A stretch of DNA of 64,000 nucleotides from Agrococcus sp. ARC_14 (GTDB lineage: Bacteria > Actinomycetota > Actinomycetes > Actinomycetales > Microbacteriaceae). The position numbers and the translations under genes are program-made. The stretch spans positions 1,922,001 to 1,986,000 of the forward strand of contig NZ_JAKUDO010000001.1 of assembly GCF_022436485.1 (NCBI RefSeq), in the 5' to 3' direction. Below are positions 51,785 to 58,957 of this stretch, in pieces. Each line of letters starts with the position of its first letter. Position 1 is the stretch's first letter. The notes below the pieces were generated by a model. That model worked only from the letters and a program-made list of their open reading frames with translations. It was not told the DNA's origin and made no database searches.

Positions 51785-52698
51785 GTGCTCGATCCTGGCA
51801 CCCGCACCCTGAGCGCTCCCCGGTCGATGCGGGCATCCAGCCGCGCGACCCGACCCACCGCATCGCCGTCGATCTGCACTGGCAGCAGGTCGTCGACCCG
51901 ACCGAGGGTGACGCGCCTCGCGGTGCGGTGCCGCAGGATGCCCTCCGCGCGTGCGATGCCTGCACCCGCGGCGGCGATGCGGCCCCAGTGCGCCAGGCGG
52001 CGGGGGCTGACGGAGGCGATGTGCAGCAGTCCGTCGTCGAGCCGTGTGTCGGGCAGCACCCGGAGGCCGGCGGGGATGCGGGCGGCGTTGTGCACGAGCA
52101 CGCTCCACGCCTGCGTCGACTCGACCTGCCCGCCGTCGAAGCGGCCGCGCACGGCGAAGCTCGGGCTCGTCAGGCGGCGCGCGCCGATGGCGATGTAGGC
52201 GGCCCAGCCGAGTCGGCGCTTGTCGCGCAGCGACGCCGCCTCGACGGCGAGCGCGTCGTTGCCGACTCCTGTGACCACGAGGAACACCCGCTCGGCCTCG
52301 TGCTCGCCATCGCCACGCGTCAGCGTGACGCGGCCGAGGTCGACGGATGCGTCCAGGCCGCCGACGGCGGCGCGGGCGGCAGCCGCGTGGTCGCGCAGCG
52401 GCAGGTCGAGATTCCTGGCGAACAGGTTGGCCGTGCCGGCGGGCACGATGCCCAGCGGGACAGGGGAGTGGGCGAGCACCGCCGAGATCTCCCGCACGGT
52501 GCCGTCGCCGCCGATGGCGACCACCGCATCCGCGCCCGCCGTGAGCGCAGCGTGTGCCTGCGGGCCGCCGGGCTCGGCGATCGTCGTGGGGATGACGCGC
52601 GCGTCGGCGCCCGCGGCGGCAGCCTCGCGCAGCACGGCGTCGACGGCACGCTCGAAGCCGCGCGCAGTGGGGTTGCCGATGACGGCGAGGGATGGCAC
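51781..52698 (-). CDS. Diacylglycerol kinase-family lipid kinase
   Basis: A 305-residue cytosolic lipid kinase of the YegS/DgkB family. The nucleotide loop GGDGT is at 63-67, followed by GIVPAGTANLFARNLDLP, and the C-terminal beta-sandwich contains DGLLHIASVSP and PVQIDGD. These enzymes phosphorylate diacylglycerol or related lipids. The next gene (App1-like phosphatase) overlaps by 4 bases. Confidence 0.87.
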   Translation of the reverse strand: MPSLAVIGNPTARGFERAVDAVLREAAAAGADARVIPTTIAEPGGPQAHAALTAGADAVVAIGGDGTVREISAVLAHSPVPLGIVPAGTANLFARNLDLPLRDHAAAARAAVGGLDASVDLGRVTLTRGDGEHEAERVFLVVTGVGNDALAVEAASLRDKRRLGWAAYIAIGARRLTSPSFAVRGRFDGGQVESTQAWSVLVHNAARIPAGLRVLPDTRLDDGLLHIASVSPRRLAHWGRIAAAGAGIARAEGILRHRTARRVTLGRVDDLLPVQIDGDAVGRVARLDARIDRGALRVRVPGSST

Positions 52699-52764
52699 GG
52701 CGTCAGGCTATCCGCGCACTGCGGTGGCGCTGCTGAGCCCCGGCGCCCCAAGGCACACGAAGCG

Positions 52765-53883
52765 TCAGGGCATCGCGGGGCGCAGCGACAGGAACGCGGC
52801 GAGCCGCGCGATCTCGTCGTGCACGGCGTCGCGCAGCCGCGGGCTGGGCTCGGTGTCCCAGTGGATGCGGTGCACGAGCAGGGCGCCCGACTCGCGATCG
52901 GACTTCGCGTCGACCTTGCCGACGAGCAGGTCGCCGTCGAGGATCGGCAGCGCGAAGGCGCCCCACCGCCGCTTCGCCGCCGGCGTGTACTGCTCGAGCG
53001 CGTACTCGAAGCCCCACAGCTGCGTCATCCGCTTGCGGTCCGCGATCAGCCGGTCGAGCGGTGAGAGCAGCGCGACGCGGCCCGCGAAGCCCTCTGCGGT
53101 CGCGTCGGGTGCGAGCCGCCACTCGCCGCGCAGCATCGTGCCGTCGCTCGCCTCCACGCGCACCGATTCGCCCTCGTCGCCGAGGTGGGTCGGGCGGGTG
53201 ATGCCGTTCGAGCGAAGCCAGCGCTGGCGCCAGGTGCTCCAGGCGTCGTCGATGCGCGCCGGCTCCACCGGTGGCAGCACGCGCGCTGCGAGATCCCACA
53301 CCCGTGCGGTGCCGTGCCGCTCGGCGACCACCACCTCTCCGCGGATCTGCAGCAGCTCGAGCATCATCGCCACGTTGCGATCGGTGTTCCAGCCGCTCGA
53401 GGCGTAGGGCACGTCGGCGGCATCGTCGATCTCGGCCTGGGGGAGCGGTCCCTCCTCGCGCAGCTGCATGAGCACACGCGCGTGGAAGCCGCCGTTGGCG
53501 TCGAGCCACTCGCGCGCGCTGCTGTGGATCGACTCGGGGTCGCGCCCGATCGCGATCGTCCACGGCAGGTCGGTCATCGCCCGCAGCCCGATCGCGAATG
53601 CCTCCATCGGGTGCCGGTGCGGGCCGAGGTGCTCGAAGAGCGTCTGCTCGGTCTCGACGGCGCGACGCACGTCGTCGAAGGCGAGCGAAGGGATGCGCGT
53701 GTGCGCGATCTGCTCGGCCGACGGCGCGACGATCTCGGTGGGGTTGAGCGGCAGCAGCGTGAGCTGCTCGACCACCTCCGGCAGGTCATCCGCCTCGCGC
53801 TCGAGGCTCGACGCATCCAGCCACTGCGCGCGCACGGCGATGCGCCGTGCCTCCTCGATCGAGATCGTCCGAACCGCCGCCAT
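52765..53883 (-). CDS. YcaQ-like winged-helix protein (AlkX/HTH_42 family)
   Basis: A 372-residue protein of the YcaQ/AlkX family. E. coli YcaQ and Streptomyces AlkZ-type members are DNA glycosylases that unhook interstrand crosslinks, relying on a QxQ or QxD motif in a winged-helix context. I did not find a clear QxQ; the motif region reads QWLDASS and PPLDRLIADRKRMTQLWGFEYALEQYTPAAKRRWG, which is the conserved C-terminal block. It is therefore a family member with uncertain catalysis. It is transcribed away from a 20-bp repeat array. Confidence 0.75.
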   Translation of the reverse strand: MAAVRTISIEEARRIAVRAQWLDASSLEREADDLPEVVEQLTLLPLNPTEIVAPSAEQIAHTRIPSLAFDDVRRAVETEQTLFEHLGPHRHPMEAFAIGLRAMTDLPWTIAIGRDPESIHSSAREWLDANGGFHARVLMQLREEGPLPQAEIDDAADVPYASSGWNTDRNVAMMLELLQIRGEVVVAERHGTARVWDLAARVLPPVEPARIDDAWSTWRQRWLRSNGITRPTHLGDEGESVRVEASDGTMLRGEWRLAPDATAEGFAGRVALLSPLDRLIADRKRMTQLWGFEYALEQYTPAAKRRWGAFALPILDGDLLVGKVDAKSDRESGALLVHRIHWDTEPSPRLRDAVHDEIARLAAFLSLRPAMP

Positions 53884-53920
53884 GCCCCGACCCTAGCGAC
53901 GGCCACCCCGCCCCCGCCGA

Positions 53921-54168
53921 CGCCTCCCAGCATCGAGTGGCGCCTCCCAGCGTCGAGTGGCGCCTCCCAGCATCGAGTGGCGCCTCCCAGCATCGAGTGG
54001 CGCCTCCCAGCATCGAGTGGCGCCTCCCAGCATCGAGTGGCGCCTCCCAGCATCGAGTGGCGCCTCCCAGCATCGAGTGGCGCTTCCCAGCATCGAGTGG
54101 CGCCTCCTGGCACCCACTGGCTTTCCGGAAATCGAGTGGCGCCTCCTGGCACCCACTGGCTTTCCGGA
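53921..54168 (+). repeat. 20-bp tandem repeat array plus 39-bp repeats (left arm)
   Basis: Nine copies of a 20-bp unit, CGCCTCCCAGCATCGAGTGG, run head to tail from 53921 to 54100; units 2 and 9 have one substitution each. A related 39-bp unit then occurs at 54101-54139 and again, partly, at 54140-54168. The array is intergenic. It also opens a long frame on both strands that I do not consider coding. Confidence 0.95.
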
Positions 54169-54194
54169 CCGGCCCAGCACCTCAATCGAGCAGC

Positions 54195-54294
54195 AGGCGC
54201 CAATCGACCGCAGGAGGCGCCACTCGATCGCAGCAGGCGCCAATGGATCGGGGGAGTCGCCAATCGATGCGTGGGGGCGCCACTCGATCGCGCA
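54195..54294 (-). repeat. Degenerate 20-bp repeat array in inverted orientation (right arm)
   Basis: Five 20-bp units start at 54195, 54215, 54235, 54255 and 54275. The clearest, AGGCGCCACTCGATCGCAGC, shares its first 14 bases with the reverse complement of the left-arm unit. Both arms thus have the same period and core in opposite orientation, converging on about 54180. Confidence 0.85.
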
Positions 54295-54325
54295 GCGCGG
54301 CGGTGGATGCGACAGGATCGAGCGC

Positions 54326-54925
54326 ATGGTGAACGAGCTCCGCATCTTGCCGGCGAACCAGGCGCAGCCCGACGACCTCGACGCGCTCTTCGGCGGGCGC
54401 GGCGGCGGGCATCGCTGCAGGTGCCAGCGCTACCGGCTCGACCGCGGCGAGACCTTCGCGGGCACGCCCATCGAGGACCGCGCCATGCGCCTGGTCGACC
54501 AGACCGCCGCGGGCGACCCCGTCGCATCCGTCACGAGCGGGCTCGTGGCCTACCTCGACGATGTGCCGGTCGGCTGGGTCGCGGTCGCGCCGCGCAGCGA
54601 CCATCAGGGGCTCGTGCGCGAGTTCACCGTGCCCTGGAAGGGCCGCGAGGAGGATCGAGCGGATGCGTCGGTGTGGGCGATCACCTGCCTGTTCGTTCGC
54701 GCCGGGCACAGGAAGCAGGGCATCAGTCGCGCGCTCGCCGTCGCCGCTGTCGACTTCGCGGTCGAGCACGGTGCTCGCGCGGTGGAGGCCTACCCGATCA
54801 CGACGGCGTCAGTGATCGACGAGGAGCTGCACGTCGGCACCGTGCCGACCTTCGAGGCTGCCGGGCTGACCGAGGTGTCGCATCCCACGAAGCGCAGGAA
54901 GGTGCTGCGGCTCGACGTCGAGTGA
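54326..54925 (+). CDS. GNAT family N-acetyltransferase
   Basis: A 199-residue GNAT protein. The acetyl-CoA loop is in FVRAGHRKQGISRALA (RxxGxG/A type, near residue 130). The N-terminal RCRCQRYRLDRGET block (about residues 31-44) is typical of a subgroup whose substrates are unknown. The ATG has AGGA upstream. It lies just downstream of the repeat array, so any effect of the array on transcription would reach this gene. Confidence 0.8.
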   Translation: MVNELRILPANQAQPDDLDALFGGRGGGHRCRCQRYRLDRGETFAGTPIEDRAMRLVDQTAAGDPVASVTSGLVAYLDDVPVGWVAVAPRSDHQGLVREFTVPWKGREEDRADASVWAITCLFVRAGHRKQGISRALAVAAVDFAVEHGARAVEAYPITTASVIDEELHVGTVPTFEAAGLTEVSHPTKRRKVLRLDVE

Positions 54926-54954
54926 GGGCACCTGAGCAGTGCCAGGATTGGGGC

Positions 54955-56013
54955 ATGTCAGATACGCCCCGCCACCTCGAGACGATCGCCGTGACCGCTG
55001 GCCGGCCACCGCACGAATCCGGTGCGCCGTTCAATGAGCCCGTCACCTTCGCCAGCGCGTTCGTCGCTGGCGGCGAGCTGGAGTACGCGCGCTACGGCAA
55101 CCCGTCGTGGACGGCGCTCGAGGAGGCGCTGGGCGCGCTCGAGGGCGGCGAGTGCATCTCGTTCGCGAGCGGCATGGCGGCGGTGAGCGCGATCCTCGAG
55201 CAGGTGCCGCACGGCGGAGCGGTGGTGGTGGCGCGGCACACCTATCAGCATGCGCTGCTCATGCTCGACGAGGGCGCGACGAGTGGCCGCTTCGAGGTGC
55301 GCCGAGTCGACATCGCCGACGCTCCCGCGGTCGAGGCCACTCTGACCGGCGCCGCGATCCTCTGGCTCGAGTCGCCCACGAACCCAGCGCTCGAGGTCGC
55401 CGACATCCCACGGCTGACGACGGCCGCGCGTGCGGCGGGGGTGCGCAGCGTGGTCGACAACACCTTCGCATCGCCGCTGCTGCAGCGCCCGCTCGAGCTC
55501 GGCGCCGACCTGGTCGTGCACTCGGCCACGAAGCTCATCGCCGGCCACAGCGACGTCGTCCTCGGCGCCGTCGTGACCGCCGACGCCGAGCTCGCCGAGC
55601 GCATCCGCCACCACCGCGGGCTGCACGGCGCGATCCCAGGGCCGATGGAGGCGTTCTTGACGCTGCGGGGTCTGCGCACGCTGCCGGTGCGATTGGAGCG
55701 TGCCGCATCGAACGCGCGCGAGCTGACCAGGCGGCTGGCGGATGTCCCTGGAGTCGTCGAGGTGCGCTATCCCCGCTTCGGCACGGTGCTGGCGATCGTG
55801 CTCGCGGATGCGGTCGCCGCCGATCGGGTGGTCGAGCGGGTACGTCTCTGGGTCGCGGCGACGAGCCTCGGCGGCGTGGAGTCGACATTGGAGCGCAGGC
55901 GTCGCTGGCCGACCGAGGCGCCGACCATCCCCGAGGGGCTCATCCGACTGTCGGTCGGCATCGAGCACATCGACGACCTGGCCGCGGATCTGCTGCAGGC
56001 ACTGGGGGAGTAG
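54955..56013 (+). CDS. PLP-dependent trans-sulfuration enzyme (MetB/MetC family)
   Basis: A 352-residue PLP enzyme of the Cys/Met metabolism family (cystathionine gamma-synthase, beta- or gamma-lyase, methionine gamma-lyase). The PLP lysine is K193 in HSATKLIAGH; FASGMAAVSAI, WLESPTNPALEV and TSLGGVESTLERR are the other family blocks. The usual N-terminal extension is short. Which reaction it performs cannot be decided. It is shorter than the usual 380-400 residues. The ATG is 29 bp after the GNAT stop. Confidence 0.87.
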   Translation: MSDTPRHLETIAVTAGRPPHESGAPFNEPVTFASAFVAGGELEYARYGNPSWTALEEALGALEGGECISFASGMAAVSAILEQVPHGGAVVVARHTYQHALLMLDEGATSGRFEVRRVDIADAPAVEATLTGAAILWLESPTNPALEVADIPRLTTAARAAGVRSVVDNTFASPLLQRPLELGADLVVHSATKLIAGHSDVVLGAVVTADAELAERIRHHRGLHGAIPGPMEAFLTLRGLRTLPVRLERAASNARELTRRLADVPGVVEVRYPRFGTVLAIVLADAVAADRVVERVRLWVAATSLGGVESTLERRRRWPTEAPTIPEGLIRLSVGIEHIDDLAADLLQALGE

Positions 56014-56064
56014 CGCCGACACACCCCTGGTGGGCCGCGCCCGTGTCTGCCATCGTCGGGCGGC

Positions 56065-56622
56065 ATGAGCACCGGAACACGAACGCTGGCGATCACGCAG
56101 AACATCATGCTCGACGGCGCCATCGAGATGCTGGGCGACTGGTTCGACCCGAGCGACGACGATCCCGAGCTGAGGGATGCGATGCAGGAGCAGACCGCGC
56201 GCGAGGATGCACTGCTGCTGGGCCGTCAGACCTTCGAGGACTTCCGCGGGTACTGGCCGATGCAGACCGACGACAGCACAGGGGTCACCGAGCAGCTCAA
56301 TCGTGTCGAGAAGTACGTCGTCTCGTCGACCATGACCGATCCGGAGTGGCAGCACTCGACGGTGCTGACGGGGGATTGGCTGGCGCAGGTGCGGGCGCTG
56401 AGGCAGCAGCCGGGGGAGGACATCGTCGTCACCGGCAGCATCACGCTGTGCCACGCGCTCATCGACGCGGGCGTCGTGGATGAGGTGCGATTGTTCGTCT
56501 ACCCGGTGGTGCAGGGCCGCGGTCGGCGGCTGTTCCCGGACGGCTTCGAGGCAGATGGGCTGCGCCTGCTCGAGGTGCGCGGCTTCAGCAACGGCGTCGC
56601 ACTGCTGCAGTACGCGCTCTGA
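56065..56622 (+). CDS. RibD C-terminal/dihydrofolate reductase-like protein
   Basis: A 185-residue protein with the DHFR/RibD reductase fold: TLAITQNIMLDGAIEMLGDWFDP, ALLLGRQTFEDFRGYWP, KYVVSSTM and FVYPVVQGRGRRLFPDG. Such proteins bind NADPH; many have no known substrate and they are not drug-target DHFRs. The pattern DDxxLRDAMQEQTAREDA is well preserved. It is the last core gene before the accessory island. Confidence 0.87.
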   Translation: MSTGTRTLAITQNIMLDGAIEMLGDWFDPSDDDPELRDAMQEQTAREDALLLGRQTFEDFRGYWPMQTDDSTGVTEQLNRVEKYVVSSTMTDPEWQHSTVLTGDWLAQVRALRQQPGEDIVVTGSITLCHALIDAGVVDEVRLFVYPVVQGRGRRLFPDGFEADGLRLLEVRGFSNGVALLQYAL

Positions 56623-56661
56623 GGCGACTCTCAGACGGGCTCGCAGCGATTCTCGCCAAAG

Positions 56662-56680
56662 TGGTATCACAGTGATACCA
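56662..56680. promoter_or_regulatory. Perfect 19-bp palindromic operator of the toxin-antitoxin module
   Basis: TGGTATCAC-A-GTGATACCA, 7 bases before the antitoxin ATG. The right half provides TACCAT (56676-56681), a -10-like box exactly 6 bases before the ATG. Binding of the RHH antitoxin here would block RNA polymerase, as usual for autoregulated TA operons. Confidence 0.75.
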
Positions 56681-56687
56681 TCCTCGC

Positions 56688-56891
56688 ATGGCGATGACCT
56701 TGCGACTCTCTGACGCAGACGACGACGCCCTCGAAGCGCTCGCTGCGGCGACAAGGGTGAGCAAGCACGAAGCCGCACTGCGCGCGATCCGCGACGCAGC
56801 CGCGCGCGAGGGTCACAGCACAGCGGTCGCCGAGCTGTCGGCATCCGCACGTGAACGCTACGCCGATCTGCTGGATCGCCTCGGTCGATGA
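56688..56891 (+). CDS. Ribbon-helix-helix antitoxin of a Fic/Doc module
   Basis: A 67-residue protein with an N-terminal RHH/CopG-type DNA-binding fold (MTLRLSDADDDALEALAAATRVSKHEAALRAI) and a short C-terminal helix likely to clamp the toxin. It binds the palindrome just upstream. Its stop overlaps the toxin start by 4 bases (ATGA), the standard order for type II TA pairs. Doc toxins are often paired with Phd; here the partner is RHH. Confidence 0.85.
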   Translation: MAMTLRLSDADDDALEALAAATRVSKHEAALRAIRDAAAREGHSTAVAELSASARERYADLLDRLGR

Positions 56892-57253
56892 CCGAGCATC
56901 TGTCGCTCGACGACCTGCTGCAGCTCATCAGTGACTTGAGAGTCGGCCCCGTGCGAGACGTCGGCGCGCTGGACGCGGCTGCGTACCGACCGAGCGCGAC
57001 GATCTATGGCGTCGAGGCCTACGAGTCGCTGGATGCGAAAGCCGCGGCACTCATGGAGTCCATCGTCCGTGGGCATCCGTTGGTCGACGGCAACAAGCGA
57101 CTCGGGTGGCTCGCCGTCGTCGTGCTCTACGGCTTGAACGGCGTCGAACTCGACGCTGAGGATGACGTGGCGTTCGACCTCGTCGTGGGCCTCGCAGCCG
57201 GAGAGATCACGATCGATGCGCTCACAGCTGCACTGCGCGAAGTCCGCCGATAA
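56888..57253 (+). CDS. Doc-type Fic-domain toxin (death-on-curing family)
   Basis: A 121-residue Fic-fold protein. The motif HPLVDGNKRLG (63-73) is Doc-like: the Lys of GNKR replaces the Gly of canonical Fic (HxFx(D/E)GNGR). Known Doc proteins phosphorylate EF-Tu and so stop translation. The usual Phe is replaced by Leu (HPL), which may matter little. It is coupled to the antitoxin. Its stop codon lies inside a 28-bp palindrome. Confidence 0.85.
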   Translation: MTEHLSLDDLLQLISDLRVGPVRDVGALDAAAYRPSATIYGVEAYESLDAKAAALMESIVRGHPLVDGNKRLGWLAVVVLYGLNGVELDAEDDVAFDLVVGLAAGEITIDALTAALREVRR

Positions 57254-57270
57254 TGCACATTATGTCCGGA
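57243..57270. repeat. 28-bp interrupted palindrome at the toxin stop codon
   Basis: TCCG-nnn-ATAATG-CA-CATTAT-nnn-CGGA, two-fold symmetric apart from three mismatched pairs per arm, spanning the toxin stop TAA; GTCCGGAC follows inside its right side. It could be a terminator, operator or recombination core for the recombinase module just downstream. Confidence 0.7.
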
Positions 57271-57403
57271 CAAAAGAGGGATAGAGCGCATACGACCCTC
57301 CCCTTGAGCGGCAAGGCAAACTGCCGATGCAGTCGTCCACCCGGGTCTGACCGGGGCTTTTCCTGGCTGTCCAGCGCGGCCGGTGCGATAGGCGAGGTGC
57401 GGA

Positions 57404-57424
57404 ATGGTGCATCTTTTGCACCAT
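57404..57424. repeat. Inverted repeat ATGGTGCA-N5-TGCACCAT upstream of the recombinase
   Basis: Perfect 8-bp arms and a 5-base spacer. The same TGGTGCA/TGCACCA half-sites recur in the palindrome at 57472-57488, giving four half-sites in 85 bp. Confidence 0.75.
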
Positions 57425-57471
57425 CCCGAAACCCGTTCTGACCGGCAATTTTAGCCTGCTTGTTGCATTTT

Positions 57472-57488
57472 CTGCACCAATGGTGCAG
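57472..57488. repeat. 17-bp palindrome CTGCACCA-A-TGGTGCAG upstream of the recombinase
   Basis: Perfect 8-bp arms around one base, ending 11 bp before the GGAGG SD of the recombinase. A binding site for the XRE protein of the module is the simplest reading. The rest of the 57254-57509 gap holds a 21-bp imperfect direct repeat (57341-57361 and 57432-57452, 16 of 21 identical) and no coding signal. Confidence 0.7.
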
Positions 57489-57509
57489 ATTCTGTAACGG
57501 AGGTACGCC

Positions 57510-58622
57510 ATGGAGTCGACCGGCCGCATTCGGCTGTTTCGCTCTTCGCGTGCGTCCATCGACGCCGAGTCGCTGTGCACCGCGATGCTCGACGGATGGG
57601 CACACTCGCAGCTCGCTCAAGGGTTCCAGCAACGCACCATCGCCCGGCGCGCTCGGACAGTGCAGCGATTGATCGACTGGTCGGGCAAGTACCCGTGGCA
57701 ATGGACGCAGCTCGAGGCCGACGACTTCTTCGCCGAGCTGCGCGGCATCCACCACCTCGCGCCGTCGACGGTGCGAGCGTTCCAGACCGACATTGGCTTG
57801 CTTCTCGCCTATGCGGCTGATCCGACATACCCGTGGTCGGCGCATTGCACCGAATTGTTGGGAGAGACGTTCGTCCCGATCGCACCGCGCCGTATGGTCC
57901 ATCGGCAGGAAGGTCCCGAGAACCCGAGCAAGCGCCCCTTCGCCCTCGCTGAGCTTCAGTCGTTCTTCGACTTCGCCGACGACGAGGTGGAACGGATCCT
58001 GCGGTCTGGTAAGCGTGGCGGGCTGGCTGCGTACCGGGACGCGGTGGCGTTCAAAGTGATGTACGGATGGGGGCTGCGCCGCAGAGAGCTCTGCCACCTG
58101 AAGGTCGTCGACTTCTCACGAAATGTCCGCGCCCCTCGCTTCGGCGCGTGGGGGCTGCTCCGAGTCCGATACGGCAAGGCAATGCGCGGATCACCGTCGA
58201 AACAGCGCACCGTGCTCACCGTGTTCGATTGGGCCGCGGAGACAGTCGCGGACTGGGCGCAGCATGGACTCCCCCGCTGCGGAGACACCTCCGGCTGGCT
58301 CTTCCCCACCGAGCGCGACGCGGTCCTCGACGGCCAGTCGCTGCTGCGCCGCTTCCGCCGCTACGTCGATGCACTCGAGCTGCCCGAGGGCCTTGACCTG
58401 CATTCGTTGCGTCGCGCCTACGCAACCCATCTGCAGCTCGAGTGGGGCTTCGACACCTCATTTGCCAAGGAACAACTCGGCCACGAACACGCATCCACGA
58501 CCGCGATCTACACAATCGCGTCCCCCGACTACCGAGCACGCGAACTCGATCGCGTGCTCGGCGCGACCCTCGACCGCGCGACTGCCGTGCACCGTCGCAC
58601 TCAAGGAGGACTCCCATCATGA
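57510..58622 (+). CDS. Tyrosine recombinase with intact catalytic residues (first gene of the trio)
   Basis: A 370-residue tyrosine recombinase/integrase. The N-terminal SAM-like core-binding domain covers about 30-130. Catalytic residues are all visible: R190 (YGWGLRRREL), K223 (YGKAMRG), H298 and R301 (HSLRRAYATH), H325 (LGHEH) and nucleophile Y334 (AIYTIASPDYR). No N-terminal arm-binding domain is evident. ATG 57510 has GGAGG 6 bases upstream. The stop overlaps the XRE gene (ATGA), so the three genes are coupled. Its target site is unknown. Confidence 0.92.
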   Translation: MESTGRIRLFRSSRASIDAESLCTAMLDGWAHSQLAQGFQQRTIARRARTVQRLIDWSGKYPWQWTQLEADDFFAELRGIHHLAPSTVRAFQTDIGLLLAYAADPTYPWSAHCTELLGETFVPIAPRRMVHRQEGPENPSKRPFALAELQSFFDFADDEVERILRSGKRGGLAAYRDAVAFKVMYGWGLRRRELCHLKVVDFSRNVRAPRFGAWGLLRVRYGKAMRGSPSKQRTVLTVFDWAAETVADWAQHGLPRCGDTSGWLFPTERDAVLDGQSLLRRFRRYVDALELPEGLDLHSLRRAYATHLQLEWGFDTSFAKEQLGHEHASTTAIYTIASPDYRARELDRVLGATLDRATAVHRRTQGGLPS

Positions 58623-58957
58623 AGATTCAAGTGAGATACCAATGGCAGCTGCCGGTACTCATGGCGAAAGCCGGCTACCGGAAGACGACCGACCTTATAG
58701 AACCGCTCGCTGACCGCGGCATCGTCCTGTCCCGAACCCAGGTGTACCGGCTCACCCGAGACCCGGAACGAATCTCGCTGCAGTTGCTCGCAGCTCTCTG
58801 CGACATCTTCGACGTCGGCGTCGACGAACTGATCACGGTCGAGTCTCAGCGCCTGCGAGCAGTTCGGAAACGCCGCGTCAATGAGGAATCCCCTCCATTG
58901 CTGGAGTCCTACCGGCCGGTACGTGCGCGCATCGTCGCCGACCCCGATGACGCGTAG
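58619..58957 (+). CDS. Small XRE-type helix-turn-helix protein (second gene of the trio)
   Basis: A 112-residue protein. An HTH of the Cro/C1-like type covers about residues 10-75: LMAKAGYRKTTDLIEPLADRG, then LSRTQVYRLTRDPERISLQLLAALCDIFDVGVDELI. The C-terminal third is basic (RLRAVRKRRVNEES). It may repress the module through the upstream palindromes, or act as an accessory for recombination. The start ATG overlaps the recombinase stop; the stop overlaps the third gene by 11 bases. Confidence 0.8.
   Translation: MKIQVRYQWQLPVLMAKAGYRKTTDLIEPLADRGIVLSRTQVYRLTRDPERISLQLLAALCDIFDVGVDELITVESQRLRAVRKRRVNEESPPLLESYRPVRARIVADPDDA

Noticed and set aside
53921..54100. Possible CRISPR array
   Set aside because: Units are contiguous 20-mers with no variable spacers and no cas genes nearby.
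53847..54332. Open frame across the 20-bp repeats encoding SIEWRLPASSGASQHRV-type repeats, extending into GNAT and lyase frames
   Set aside because: The frame is open only because the repeat unit lacks stops (open in frames on both strands). No SD and no family match; the real genes start at 54326 and 54955.
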